Counted from the first letter of the stretch, positions 35,103 through 44,035 are shown. The stretch: DNA of 64,000 bases from SELP01 sp035969385 (GCF_035969385.1 NZ_JAYKKJ010000006.1:147895-211894), one strand, 5' to 3'. Numbers and translations are program-made. Notes: generated by a model not told the origin, from the sequence alone.

Positions 35103-35150
35103 GGTCAGGGGCGCTGCCCCTCTGGCCCGGTGCCCGGGCCATTCACCCCG

Positions 35151-35217
35151 GGATATTTGTTGACCCAAAGAAGGGGCAGGCCTCAGCGTCCAGTCCTTCT
35201 TTGGGTCTCAAATATCC
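35151..35217. repeat. Near-perfect long inverted repeat between DUF1289 and PhyH-like genes
   Basis: Left arm 35151-35174 (GGATATTTG...ACCCAAAGAAGG) pairs with right arm 35195-35217 (CCTTCTTTGGGT...CAAATATCC) apart from a 3-versus-2-nt internal mismatch; the loop is 20 nt. Both flanking genes end here, so it may serve as a bidirectional transcription end. GGATATTTG/CAAAGAAG-type repeats are recurrent in Rhodobacteraceae intergenic DNA (recollection, not checked). Confidence 0.85.
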
Positions 35218-35260
35218 TCTGGGGGCCATGAATTATCTGGTGGGGGGCGAAGCGCCCCCG

Positions 35261-35283
35261 GGTAAGGTGGGTTTTAACCCACC
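35261..35283 (+). repeat. GTAAGGTGGGTT palindromic repeat, copy f
   Basis: GGTAAGGTGGGTTTTAACCCACC; arms GGTGGGTT and AACCCACC pair perfectly. It ends 8 bp before the end of the PhyH-like gene. Confidence 0.9.
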
Positions 35284-35290
35284 ATCCTTC

Positions 35291-36055
35291 TCAGGATGCG
35301 CGCAGCCAGTCGCGCGGGTCCGGAAAGCAGGGCCGGAAATAGGCCATCATCCGGCCTTCATCGGGGATGGTTTGCCCTGCCTGCCACGGCGCGACGCCAT
35401 GGATCGCCAGCCGGTGGACCAGCACGGCCTGTCCCGGCTCCAACGGCACTTCGGTGCGGTGGCACATCTCGAACACCTCGGCGCGGGCGTCCTTGTAGAC
35501 CTCGGTCACATCGATGTCGGCCCACATCGCAGGCGGCAGCCCGGCAAAAGCGGTCATGAAAGCATCGCGGATGATCTCGTGACTGCCTTCCCAGACGACC
35601 AGCGGGCAGGCCCGGGCCTGCGTCAGCGCGATCCCAAGGATATAGGCGTGTGGTTCGCGCAGGTGCCGCCGCTTGTCCGGTCCTTCGGCCAGAAGACCGT
35701 CCAGATGGGCGGCGTCCCGACGCGCCCGGAACCGATGCGCGGCATCGCTTTCGCCCGCGTCGCGGCCCGGGTATCCCCGGTAGACGACGGAGAGTTGCGC
35801 CGGATGCAGCGGGTGGATCGTGGGCACGATCCCTTCCCATGAACCGTGCAGGGGGACTTTGCCGATCTCGCCATCAGGTCCGGTCGGCAGGGCGTCAACG
35901 CCCACGAACCATGTTCGGTCGTGGCGCAGCCACTTCGCCTGCATCTCCGGGTCCGCCGTGACCTTTCGCGCCGCCTCCCGGGCTGCCTCGGCCCATTTGG
36001 CCGTGCGCGGATCGGCGGGCAGGACGGCGAAGGACCGCTCGGTCAGGGCGTCCAT
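35291..36055 (-). CDS. Phytanoyl-CoA dioxygenase (PhyH)-like protein
   Basis: Protein of about 254 residues. HLREPHAYILGIALTQARACPLVVWEGSHEIIRDAF followed by VLVHRLAIHGVAPWQ...EGRMMAYFRP resembles the jelly-roll core of Fe(II)/2-oxoglutarate PhyH enzymes: a late HxxxHG-like histidine and the Arg that binds 2-oxoglutarate are visible. The first His-x-Asp metal pair is not clear, so catalysis is uncertain. ATG 36055 overlaps the TauE-type gene stop (TAATG); an ATG two codons earlier is possible. The coupling suggests a shared pathway. Substrate unknown. Confidence 0.6.
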   Translation of the reverse strand: MDALTERSFAVLPADPRTAKWAEAAREAARKVTADPEMQAKWLRHDRTWFVGVDALPTGPDGEIGKVPLHGSWEGIVPTIHPLHPAQLSVVYRGYPGRDAGESDAAHRFRARRDAAHLDGLLAEGPDKRRHLREPHAYILGIALTQARACPLVVWEGSHEIIRDAFMTAFAGLPPAMWADIDVTEVYKDARAEVFEMCHRTEVPLEPGQAVLVHRLAIHGVAPWQAGQTIPDEGRMMAYFRPCFPDPRDWLRAS

Positions 36056-36873
36056 TACCATCCCAGTGCCTTGCGCAGCATATTCAGCGCCACCAGAACA
36101 AGGAAGGCCCCGAAAAACCGTTTCAGCCGCCCGGCGTCTGTCTTGTGCGCAAGTGTTGCTCCCATGGGGGCCGTGATCAGCGTCATCGCCACCACCAGCC
36201 CAAAGGCCGCCACGTTCACCGCCCCGATGGTAAAGGGCGGAACATTGTCGATCTCGACCAGAAGGAACCCGGCGACCGAGGGGGCCGCGATGATCACCCC
36301 GAACCCGGCCGCCGTGGCCACGGCCCGGTGGATCGGAACGCCGAACAGGGTCATCGTTGGCACGCCGAAGGACCCGCCCCCGATCCCCATCAGCACCGAC
36401 AGGAACCCGATGACCGGAGAAAAGGCCAACCCCTTGATCCCTTTTGGCATTTCACTTCCCAATCGCCAGCTGGATTTGCCGAAGGCCATGTAGAGACCGA
36501 TGGCGATCCCCAAGCCGCCGAACACCCCCTGAAGCACCGCCGACCGCAGGCTTGAGGCCACCAGCATCCCAAGGATCGCGCCCAACACGATCCCCGGCGC
36601 GAAACTGCGCAGGATCGCCCAATCGACCGCGCCCTTTTTGTGGTGTGCCATGACCGACCGGATCGAGGTAACGATGATCGTGGCCAGCGAGGTCGCCAGA
36701 CAGATCTGCATCAGCTGCGGCCCGTCATAGCCCAGCCCGGCAAAGGCGTAATAAAATGCTGGCACCAGAACGATCCCGCCGCCGACGCCCAGAAGTCCGG
36801 CCAGCACCCCGGCAATCGCCCCGATCACCAAGAGCAACCCGCCCATCTGGATCAGCATCATCGTATCCGGCAT
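36055..36873 (-). CDS. TauE/SafE-family sulfite/sulfonate exporter
   Basis: Membrane protein of 272 residues with about eight hydrophobic segments and the TauE signatures GVLAGLLGVGGGIVLVPAFYYAF near the N-terminus and IGFLSVLMGIGGGSFGVPTMTLFG in the middle, an internal duplication typical of the family. Members export sulfite, sulfoacetate or related small anions. The gene follows the peptide-type ABC cluster on the same strand after an 83-bp gap and overlaps the PhyH-like gene. Confidence 0.88.
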   Translation of the reverse strand: MPDTMMLIQMGGLLLVIGAIAGVLAGLLGVGGGIVLVPAFYYAFAGLGYDGPQLMQICLATSLATIIVTSIRSVMAHHKKGAVDWAILRSFAPGIVLGAILGMLVASSLRSAVLQGVFGGLGIAIGLYMAFGKSSWRLGSEMPKGIKGLAFSPVIGFLSVLMGIGGGSFGVPTMTLFGVPIHRAVATAAGFGVIIAAPSVAGFLLVEIDNVPPFTIGAVNVAAFGLVVAMTLITAPMGATLAHKTDAGRLKRFFGAFLVLVALNMLRKALGW

Positions 36874-36956
36874 CCATCATCCCCCATGTGTTGCGACTTG
36901 ATGCCCTGCCCCGGTGAAATGGGCAAGACACCATCCGCGTCGCCAGGGGTGGGGGA

Positions 36957-38576
36957 TCAGGCCGTCGCGCGGCTTTCCAAGAGCTTGGTCAGCCAGTCAG
37001 GGTCCATTTCCGGCACCGAGGACAGAAGCAGTTCGGTATAGGCCGGGTGCGGCGGCGACAGGATGTCGTCCTTGATCCCCTGTTCGACCACCTTGCCTTG
37101 AAACATCACGACGATCTCGTCGCTGATCGCTTCGACCGTGGCGATGTCATGGGTGATGAACAGATAGGATATCCCCTTGTCTTCCTGCAGCTTCATCAAA
37201 AGCCGCAAGATGCCTTCCTGCACGATCTGGTCCAGCGCCGATGTGACCTCGTCGCAGATGATCACCTCGGGGTCAGCGGCCAGCGCGCGGGCGATGCAGA
37301 TCCGCTGTTTCTGACCGCCGGACAGTTCGGAGGGAAGCCGGTCGTAAAAACTCGCGTCCAGTTCGATCTGTTCAAGAAGTTCGACCACGCGGGTTTCCAG
37401 CGCCTTGCCCTTTAGCCCGTGGTAGAACTCCAGCGGGCGGCCGATGATTTCCCCGACAGTCTGGCGCGGGTTCATGGCCGTATCGGCCATTTGATAGATC
37501 ATCTGGATGCGCCGCAGCTGGTCCTTGTTGCGCCCCGCCAGCGCCGGGGGCAGCGGATCACCGTTGAAGGTCACCTGCCCCTTCATCGGTGGAAGAAGCC
37601 CGGTGATCACTTTGGCCGTGGTGGATTTGCCCGACCCGGATTCGCCCACGATGGCGACGGTCTTGCCCCGTGGCAGGCGGATGTTCACATCGTGCAGCAC
37701 CTGCACCTTGTTCCCGTAGGCAGCATCGACCGCGTCGATGGACAAAACGATGTCGTCCGACTTTTCCGCGGGTTTGCGCAGCGACCGTACCGACCAGAGC
37801 GACTTGGTATAATCCTCTCGGGGATGGTCCAGCATGGCACGGGTTTCGGCCTCTTCCACCTCTTCCCCGTAGCGCAGGACCTTGATGGTGTCGGCCATCT
37901 GGGCCACCACGGCTAGGTCGTGGGTGATGTAGATGGCGGCGGTGTTGAATTCCTCGACGATCTTGCGCATCGACATCAGCACCTCGACCTGGGTGGTCAC
38001 GTCCAGCGCGGTTGTGGGTTCGTCAAAGATGATCAGGTCAGGCCGGGGCGACATGGCCATGGCGGTCATGACCCGCTGCAACTGCCCGCCAGAAACCTGA
38101 TGCGGGTATCGGTCACCGATGGTGTCCGGGTGCGGCAGCGTCAGCGCCTTGAACAGCTCGCGTGCGTCGTTCCGCGCGTCACCGTCGGATTTCAGCCCCT
38201 CGCGCACGGTCGCGCCGATGGTCTGATCGATCAGCCGGTGGGCCGGGTTGAAAGAGGCGGCGGCGGATTGCGCGACATAGGTCATCCGGGTGCCCCATAG
38301 CTTGCGCTTCTGGCTTTCTTTCGCCTTGGCAAGATCGATGCCGTCAAACAGGATCGACCCGCCGGTGATCCGGCAGCCCGGCTGGACATAGCCCATCGCA
38401 GCCTTGCCCAGCGTCGATTTCCCGGCCCCGGATTCCCCTATCAGGCCCAGAACCTCGCCCCGGTGCAGGGTCAGGTCCACGCCCTTGATGATCGGGTTCC
38501 ACTTCTCGTCGGAAAAGCCTTCGATACGAATGTCCCGCATTTCCAGCAGCGGCGTGCCTTTGGGATCAGTGTTCAT
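36957..38576 (-). CDS. Peptide-type ABC importer, fused double ATPase (DppD-DppF-like)
   Basis: One polypeptide of about 539 residues with two ABC cassettes. The first has Walker A GLIGESGAGKSTLGKA, signature VSGGQLQRVMTA and Walker B LIIFDEPTTALD. The second has AIVGESGSGKSTTAKV, LSGGQKQRICIARAL and VIICDEVTSALD. Both also carry the OPN-type C-terminal half. It energises the two permeases encoded upstream. The ATG 38576 overlaps the permease stop by 11 bp; a GTG at 38588 is also in frame. The exact substrate (peptide, opine or other) cannot be told. Confidence 0.92.
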   Translation of the reverse strand: MNTDPKGTPLLEMRDIRIEGFSDEKWNPIIKGVDLTLHRGEVLGLIGESGAGKSTLGKAAMGYVQPGCRITGGSILFDGIDLAKAKESQKRKLWGTRMTYVAQSAAASFNPAHRLIDQTIGATVREGLKSDGDARNDARELFKALTLPHPDTIGDRYPHQVSGGQLQRVMTAMAMSPRPDLIIFDEPTTALDVTTQVEVLMSMRKIVEEFNTAAIYITHDLAVVAQMADTIKVLRYGEEVEEAETRAMLDHPREDYTKSLWSVRSLRKPAEKSDDIVLSIDAVDAAYGNKVQVLHDVNIRLPRGKTVAIVGESGSGKSTTAKVITGLLPPMKGQVTFNGDPLPPALAGRNKDQLRRIQMIYQMADTAMNPRQTVGEIIGRPLEFYHGLKGKALETRVVELLEQIELDASFYDRLPSELSGGQKQRICIARALAADPEVIICDEVTSALDQIVQEGILRLLMKLQEDKGISYLFITHDIATVEAISDEIVVMFQGKVVEQGIKDDILSPPHPAYTELLLSSVPEMDPDWLTKLLESRATA

Positions 38577-39486
38577 CGCGGATACCACTTGTCTTGTGCA
38601 GGAACCAATCGACGACGAAGTTCACGGCGACGGTCAGGATGGCGATACAGGCCGCCGGAAGCAGCGGGGTTAGACCGGCCTTCAGGTCAAACTGCGCGAA
38701 CTGGATCAGGTTGGCGGATTCCCGGACCATGGTGCCCCAGTCGGCCGTGGGCGGCTGGATACCCACCCCAAGGAACGACAAGGCGGCGATGGTCAGGAAG
38801 ACAAAGCAGAACCGCAGCCCAAACTCGGCCACCAGCGGCGGCAGGATGTTGGGCAGAATCTCGCGTCGCATGACCCACCCAAGACCTTCGCCGCGCAGGC
38901 GGGCCGCCTCGACATAGTCCATGACGGCGACATTGACCGCGACCGCGCGGGTCAGGCGGAACACGCGGGTGCTGTCCAGAAGCGCGATGATGATAATCAG
39001 CGACAGGGACGACGACCCGAAGATCGACAGAAGCATCAGGGCAAAGATCAGCGAGGGGATCGCCATGAACACATCGACGCCCCGGCTGATGAACTGGTCC
39101 AGATAGCTGCGGTTGATCGCGGCAATCAGGCCGAGCCCGCCGCCGATGATGAAAGCCAATATCGTTGTCGCCAGCGCGATGCCAATGGTGTTGCGGGCGC
39201 CGTAGATCAGGCGGGTCAGGATATCGCGGCCAATCTGGTCAGTGCCAAACCAATGTTCGGCGCTCCACGGAAGGTAGGACCCGAAAGAACTGTCGGCCTC
39301 GCCGTAGGGTGCGATCACCGGGGCAAGGATGGCCACACCGATGTAAAAGGCGATAATGAGCAGGCCTGCGATTGCGGTCGGCGGGGCCTTCTTAAGGGTC
39401 AGCCAGATACGCTGGGCACGGGTCCGGCGGGTCTTGACCTGGCCGACCTCGGCCGCGGCCGAATAGGATTGATTGGTCTGGGTCAT
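38566..39486 (-). CDS. Peptide-type ABC importer permease (DppC-like)
   Basis: Inner-membrane permease of 306 residues. An N-terminal cytoplasmic tail (QVKTRRTRAQRIWLTLKKAP) precedes the first helix, followed by GTDQIGRDILTRLIYGARNTI, the hallmark segment of DppC proteins, and the EAA loop VEAARLRGEGLGWVMRREILPNILPP. Its start overlaps the upstream permease stop (ATGA), and its stop overlaps the ATPase gene. Confidence 0.94.
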   Translation of the reverse strand: MTQTNQSYSAAAEVGQVKTRRTRAQRIWLTLKKAPPTAIAGLLIIAFYIGVAILAPVIAPYGEADSSFGSYLPWSAEHWFGTDQIGRDILTRLIYGARNTIGIALATTILAFIIGGGLGLIAAINRSYLDQFISRGVDVFMAIPSLIFALMLLSIFGSSSLSLIIIIALLDSTRVFRLTRAVAVNVAVMDYVEAARLRGEGLGWVMRREILPNILPPLVAEFGLRFCFVFLTIAALSFLGVGIQPPTADWGTMVRESANLIQFAQFDLKAGLTPLLPAACIAILTVAVNFVVDWFLHKTSGIRDEH

Positions 39487-40463
39487 TTCGGATGCAGGAG
39501 CCTCGGGTTGGTGATGATGCCGATGATGTCGGCGGTCAGGTTCAGAAGCACATAGGTCGCTGCGAAGATCATCGCGCAGGCCTGAACCACGGGAATGTCA
39601 CGCGAACTGACGGCGTCGACCATCAGCTGCCCGATGCCGGGATAGACAAAGACCACCTCGACCACGACGACGCCGACGACCAGATAGGCAAGGTTGAAGG
39701 CGATGACGGCGGCGATCGGCGCCCAGGCGTTGGGAAGCGCGTGCTTCATGATCACCCGCGCGGGCGGTTCGCCCTTTAGCCGGGCCATTTCGATATAGGG
39801 GCTGGCCAACAGGTTGATGATCGCGGCCCGTGTCATCCGCATCATATGCGCGACGATCACCAGCGTCAGGGTCAGGGCCGGCAGGGCCGTTGCATAGACC
39901 CGATCCCAGAAGGGGGTTTCCGCCTGCACGTTGGCAAGGCTTGGGAAGACCGGCCACAGGGTCGCGAACAGCAGGATCAGGATGTAGGCGACGAAGAATT
40001 CCGGGAAGGAAATCGTCGTCAGGGTCGAGGCGCTGACAGTCTTGTCATAGAAAGAGTTGCGCCATAGCGCGGCGGTGATCCCAAGGAAAAGCGCAAGCGG
40101 AACCGAGATGATCGCGGCGAAGCTGGCAAGGAACAGCGTGTTGGCCAGACGCGGCGCCACAAGGTCGATCACCGGGCGCGACCGGTCCACACCGGATGCC
40201 GCCCTGCCGGAGAAGGATGTCCCGAAATCGCCGGTCATCATTGACCCGAGCCAATCGAAGTAGCGCAATACCACCGGCTGATCGAGACCGATCTCGCGCC
40301 GGAAGGCGGCCACGGTTTCCTCGGTCGCGGCCTGTCCCAGCACCGCCTGCGCGAAGTCACCCGGCAACATGCTGATCGAGGCAAAGATGATTACTGAGAC
40401 GATAAGAAGCGTAAGTATCCCAAGGCCGAGGCGCTTGAGAATCGTCGTCAAGATTGGATGCAT
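39483..40463 (-). CDS. Peptide-type ABC importer permease (DppB-like)
   Basis: Inner-membrane permease of about 326 residues with six helices. The start LKRLGLGILTLLIVSVIIFASISMLPGDFA and the EAA loop IEMARLKGEPPARVIMKHALPNAWAP are typical of DppB. ATG 40463 (MHPILTTILKRL) has GGGAGACGG upstream; 35 extra in-frame codons to 40568 look non-coding. First gene of the minus-strand permease-ATPase operon, divergent from its binding protein. Confidence 0.93.
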   Translation of the reverse strand: MHPILTTILKRLGLGILTLLIVSVIIFASISMLPGDFAQAVLGQAATEETVAAFRREIGLDQPVVLRYFDWLGSMMTGDFGTSFSGRAASGVDRSRPVIDLVAPRLANTLFLASFAAIISVPLALFLGITAALWRNSFYDKTVSASTLTTISFPEFFVAYILILLFATLWPVFPSLANVQAETPFWDRVYATALPALTLTLVIVAHMMRMTRAAIINLLASPYIEMARLKGEPPARVIMKHALPNAWAPIAAVIAFNLAYLVVGVVVVEVVFVYPGIGQLMVDAVSSRDIPVVQACAMIFAATYVLLNLTADIIGIITNPRLLHPK

Positions 40464-40601
40464 GCATCCGTCTCCCTGTGTTCCTTGTCCCGTCTCCCGT
40501 CTGCCCGAAATGGCCGATCCCGGCGGAACTTTGAGGTAGGATAGGCAGAGTCGCCGCGGGAAGACCACAAAAAATTACCCGCCATGACCCCAAAAATTTT
40601 G

Positions 40602-40630
40602 TTGAGGCCCGTGAGAGACGCGCATAGGCT
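40602..40630 (+). promoter_or_regulatory. Predicted sigma70-type promoter for the binding-protein gene
   Basis: TTGAGG (40602-40607) and TAGGCT (40625-40630) are separated by 17 bp and lie about 58 bp before the ATG at 40688. Upstream are two A-rich direct repeats, GACCACAAAAAATT (40563) and GACCCCAAAAATTT (40586), 23 bp apart, which could bind a regulator. Prediction by eye only. Confidence 0.4.
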
Positions 40631-40687
40631 TTGCCATGAGTTCCCCTGTCCGGACCGGGCGGGGGGAACCAAAACAGGGAGACTATA

Positions 40688-42289
40688 ATGAAAGAAAACT
40701 TCATTGACCGGCAGCGTGCACTTCTGCGGGCTGGCCGTTTGTCGCGTCGCGACTTTATCAATTCGGCAATGACGGCGGGGATCGTCTTGCCGACCGCCAT
40801 GACGCTGGCCGACGGCGCGATGGCCCAGTCCGCCAAGCGCGGTGGCGATCTGAAGATCGGCCTTGGCCACGGCTCCACCACGGACAGCCTTGATCCGGGC
40901 ACCTATGAAAACGGGTTCTCGACCAACGTCGGCTACATGTGGGGCAACAGCCTGACCGAGGTCGCGCCGAACGGCGAACTGGTCGGCGATCTTGTCACCG
41001 GCTGGGAAGCTTCGCCCGACGCAATGACCTGGCGGATGCCGCTGCGCGAGGGCGTGACCTTCCACAACGGCAAGACCATGACCCCCGACGATGTGATTGC
41101 CTCGTTGAACTTCCACCGTGGCGAAGACTCCAAGTCCGCCGCCAAGGGCCTGTTCGCGACGGTCGACAACATCAGCGCCGATGGCAACACAATCGTGTTC
41201 CAGCTGAACACCGGCAACGCCGACTTCCCGTTCCTGATGTCGGACTATCACCTGCTGATCATGCCGTCCGAAGGTGGCAGCGTCGACCCGAACGCCGGGA
41301 TCGGCACCGGGCCCTATGTGCTGGAAGCCTTCGAACCGGGCGTGCGCTGCTTTGGCCGCCGGAACGAAAACTACCACAAGTCGGATGCCGCATGGTTCGA
41401 CACGGTCGAGGTTCTGTCGATCATCGACCCGACCGCGCGTCAGAACGCCCTGATGAACGGGACCGTCCATTTCATCGACCGTGTTGACCCGAAGACCGCT
41501 GGTCTGTTGGGCCGTGCGCCGAACGTCACGATCCTCGAAAAGACCGGGTTCCTGCACTACACCATGCCGATGCGGGTCACCTCGGCCCCCTTCGACAACT
41601 ACGACCTGCGGATGGCGCTGAAATACTCGATCAAGCGTCAGGAACTGGTGGACAAGATCCTTCTGGGCCACGGCGTGATCGGCAACGACCACCCGATTTC
41701 GCCCTCGGTTCCGTTCCATGCCGCCGGTCTGGAGCAGCGGGAATTCGACGCCGACAAGGCCCGGTTCCACTACGAAAAGTCCGGCCATTCCGGCCCGATC
41801 CAGCTGTCCACCTCGGACGCAGCCTTTGCCGGTGCGGTTGACGCCGCCCAGCTGGTCGCCGCCTCGGCGGCTGAGGCCGGGATCGAGATCGAAGTGGTCC
41901 GCGAACCGTCGGACGGCTACTGGTCGAACGTCTGGAACAAGAAGGGCTGGTGCACCTGCTACTGGGGCGGTCGCCCGACCCAGGACTGGATGTATTCCTC
42001 GGCCTATACCGCGGACACCGAATGGAACGACACCGACTGGCGCACCTCGGACGCCGCGGTCCGCTTCAACGAGGTCGTGGGCCAGGCCCGCGCCGAACTC
42101 GACAACGCCAAGCGCGCCGACATGTATTTCGAGGCGCAGTCGCTGATCAACGACGACGGCGGCGCGATTGTCCCGATGTTCGCCAACTACATCATGGGTC
42201 ACTCCAACATTCTGGCGCACAACGACGACGTGGCGGCCAACTGGGAACTGGACGGCTACAAGCTGACCCAGCGCTGGTGGTTCGCCTAA
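40688..42289 (+). CDS. Family 5 ABC importer substrate-binding protein with Tat signal
   Basis: Periplasmic solute-binding protein of 533 residues. The N-terminus carries a twin-arginine motif (LSRRDFINSAMTAG) and a signal ending near ADGAMAQ. The mature part shows family-5 blocks: SLDPGTYENGFS, LVGDLVTGWEASPDAMTWRMPLREGVTFHNGKTMTPDDVIASLNF, and the late WGGRPTQDWMYSSAYTAD. AACAGGGAGACTATA precedes the ATG. It is transcribed away from the permease and ATPase genes and ends at a terminator, so it can be expressed at a higher level than the rest. The ligand is unknown. Confidence 0.93.
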   Translation: MKENFIDRQRALLRAGRLSRRDFINSAMTAGIVLPTAMTLADGAMAQSAKRGGDLKIGLGHGSTTDSLDPGTYENGFSTNVGYMWGNSLTEVAPNGELVGDLVTGWEASPDAMTWRMPLREGVTFHNGKTMTPDDVIASLNFHRGEDSKSAAKGLFATVDNISADGNTIVFQLNTGNADFPFLMSDYHLLIMPSEGGSVDPNAGIGTGPYVLEAFEPGVRCFGRRNENYHKSDAAWFDTVEVLSIIDPTARQNALMNGTVHFIDRVDPKTAGLLGRAPNVTILEKTGFLHYTMPMRVTSAPFDNYDLRMALKYSIKRQELVDKILLGHGVIGNDHPISPSVPFHAAGLEQREFDADKARFHYEKSGHSGPIQLSTSDAAFAGAVDAAQLVAASAAEAGIEIEVVREPSDGYWSNVWNKKGWCTCYWGGRPTQDWMYSSAYTADTEWNDTDWRTSDAAVRFNEVVGQARAELDNAKRADMYFEAQSLINDDGGAIVPMFANYIMGHSNILAHNDDVAANWELDGYKLTQRWWFA

Positions 42290-42313
42290 GTCCAGCCGGA
42301 CATCTGAAACGGG

Positions 42314-42346
42314 AAAGGGCGCGGTGCGGACCGCGCCCTTTTCTTT
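42314..42346 (+). terminator. Intrinsic terminator after the binding-protein gene
   Basis: Stem AAAGGGCGCGGT / ACCGCGCCCTTT around GCGG, then TTCTTTT, 25 bp after the stop codon. Confidence 0.9.
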
Positions 42347-42384
42347 TGCGGAGACTGAGATTTCCAAGACCTATCCGCATTGTG

Positions 42385-42439
42385 CCAAGCCGTCCGCGGG
42401 TGGCGCGGAACGCGCCGCCCATGGGGGCGGACGGCGCGT
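42385..42439 (+). repeat. Dispersed structured repeat, copy 2
   Basis: Same element as 8421-8476 in the opposite orientation, about 49 of 54 positions identical. Outer stem GCCGTCCGC / GCGGACGGC is perfect; inner hairpin GGGTGGCGCG-GAA-CGCGCCGCCC is shared unchanged. It lies between two terminators in the gap separating the convergent binding-protein and pntB genes. Confidence 0.88.
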
Positions 42440-42489
42440 AGCCAATCTGGCGATTGACCGGAAACTAGATTGTCTTTGACGTGTCAAGA

Positions 42490-42521
42490 AATAACCCCGC
42501 GCGGATCGCTCCGCGCGGGGT
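42490..42521 (-). terminator. Intrinsic terminator after pntB
   Basis: Stem ACCCCGCGCGGA / TCCGCGCGGGGT around a 4-nt loop, followed on the minus strand by TATTTCTT; it lies 25 bp beyond the pntB stop. Confidence 0.85.
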
Positions 42522-42545
42522 CAGGATGTGCAAATCGCGGTCCGT

Positions 42546-44021
42546 CTAGCTGATCTTGGTCAGCAGCTCGTCCAGCGACTTCTTGGCGTCGCCGTAGAAC
42601 ATCCGCGTGTTGTCCTTGTAGAACAGCGGGTTCTCGATCCCCGAATAGCCGGTCCCCTGCCCCCGCTTGGACACGAAGACCTGCTTGGCCTTCCAGCATT
42701 CCAGTACCGGCATCCCGGCGATGGGGCTGTTGGGGTCTTCCTGCGCGGCGGGGTTCACGATGTCGTTCGACCCGATCACGATAACCACGTCGGTGTCCGG
42801 GAAGTCCTCATTGATCTCGTCCATTTCCAGAACGATGTCGTAAGGAACCTTCGCCTCGGCCAGAAGCACATTCATGTGGCCGGGCAGACGCCCCGCCACC
42901 GGGTGGATCGCAAAGCGGACGTTCTTGCCCTTGGCCCGCAGCCTCTTGGTCAGTTCGGAAACCGACTGCTGCGCCTGCGCCACGGCCATACCGTAGCCGG
43001 GGATGATGATGACGTTGTCCGCCTCTTCCAGCGCGGTTGCGACACCGTCGCTGTCGATGGCGATCTGCTCGCCCTCGATCTCCATCGCGGGGCCAGAGGT
43101 GCCGCCGAAGCCGCCCAGGATCACGCTGACGAAGGACCGGTTCATGGCCTTGCACATGATGTAGGACAGGATCGCACCGGACGAGCCCACTAGCGCGCCC
43201 ACCACGATCAGCAGGTCGTTGCCCAGCGAGAAGCCGATCGCCGCCGCCGCCCAGCCGGAATAGCTGTTCAGCATCGACACGACGACGGGCATATCGGCCC
43301 CGCCGATCCCCATGATCAGGTGATAGCCGATGAACAGCGCGGCCAGCGTCATCAGCGCCAGCGGCAGGAAGCCCCCGGTGTTGAAGTACCAGATCAGGCA
43401 GATGGCCGAGAGGATCGCCGCCCCGGCATTGAGCGCGTGGCCCCCCGGCAGTTTTTCCGCCTTGGAGCTGACCTTGCCCGCCAGTTTACCATAGGCGATC
43501 ACCGACCCGGTGAAAGTCACGGCCCCGATGAAGATCCCAAGGAACAGTTCGACCCGCAGGATGTTGATCTCGACCGCCGACTTGTGGGAAATCAGCGACC
43601 CGAAGGTGCCAAGCCCCTGATCGTGCAGCCATGCCTCGACCCCGGTTGCGGTCAGGGTGGTGGGCACGTTCGCCATGATCTCGGCCACGCGGCCGATCTC
43701 GAAATGAGCGTTGAAGCCGACGAAAACGGCCGCAAGGCCCACAAGGCTGTGCATCGCCGCGACCAGTTGCGGCATCTCGGTCATCTGGACGCGCTGCGCC
43801 ACCTGATAGCCGATGATCCCGCCACCCGCGATCAGCAGAAGCGACAGAAGCCACAGGCCCGAACCGGGGCCGATCAGCGTTGCCGCCACCGCCAGCGCCA
43901 TGCCGACGATGCCATACCAGACCGCGCGCTTGGCACTTTCCTGCCCCGACAGACCGCCGAGGGAAAGGATGAAGAGAACAGCCGCGACCACATAGGCCGC
44001 CGTGGTGAATCCGAATTCCAT
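42546..44021 (-). CDS. pntB: Proton-translocating NAD(P) transhydrogenase beta subunit
   Basis: Membrane subunit, 491 residues, that binds NADP(H) and carries part of the proton channel. The first 270 residues form about eight or nine helices. The C-terminal domain III starts near residue 300 and has the NADP-binding sequence IIIPGYGMAVAQAQ, with RFAIHPVAGRLPGHMNVLLAEA and GSNDIVNPAAQEDPNSPIAGMP. It lies 14 bp after pntA. The enzyme makes NADPH from NADH at the expense of the proton gradient. Confidence 0.97.
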   Translation of the reverse strand: MEFGFTTAAYVVAAVLFILSLGGLSGQESAKRAVWYGIVGMALAVAATLIGPGSGLWLLSLLLIAGGGIIGYQVAQRVQMTEMPQLVAAMHSLVGLAAVFVGFNAHFEIGRVAEIMANVPTTLTATGVEAWLHDQGLGTFGSLISHKSAVEINILRVELFLGIFIGAVTFTGSVIAYGKLAGKVSSKAEKLPGGHALNAGAAILSAICLIWYFNTGGFLPLALMTLAALFIGYHLIMGIGGADMPVVVSMLNSYSGWAAAAIGFSLGNDLLIVVGALVGSSGAILSYIMCKAMNRSFVSVILGGFGGTSGPAMEIEGEQIAIDSDGVATALEEADNVIIIPGYGMAVAQAQQSVSELTKRLRAKGKNVRFAIHPVAGRLPGHMNVLLAEAKVPYDIVLEMDEINEDFPDTDVVIVIGSNDIVNPAAQEDPNSPIAGMPVLECWKAKQVFVSKRGQGTGYSGIENPLFYKDNTRMFYGDAKKSLDELLTKIS

Positions 44022-44035
44022 TGTCCCCTACCCCC

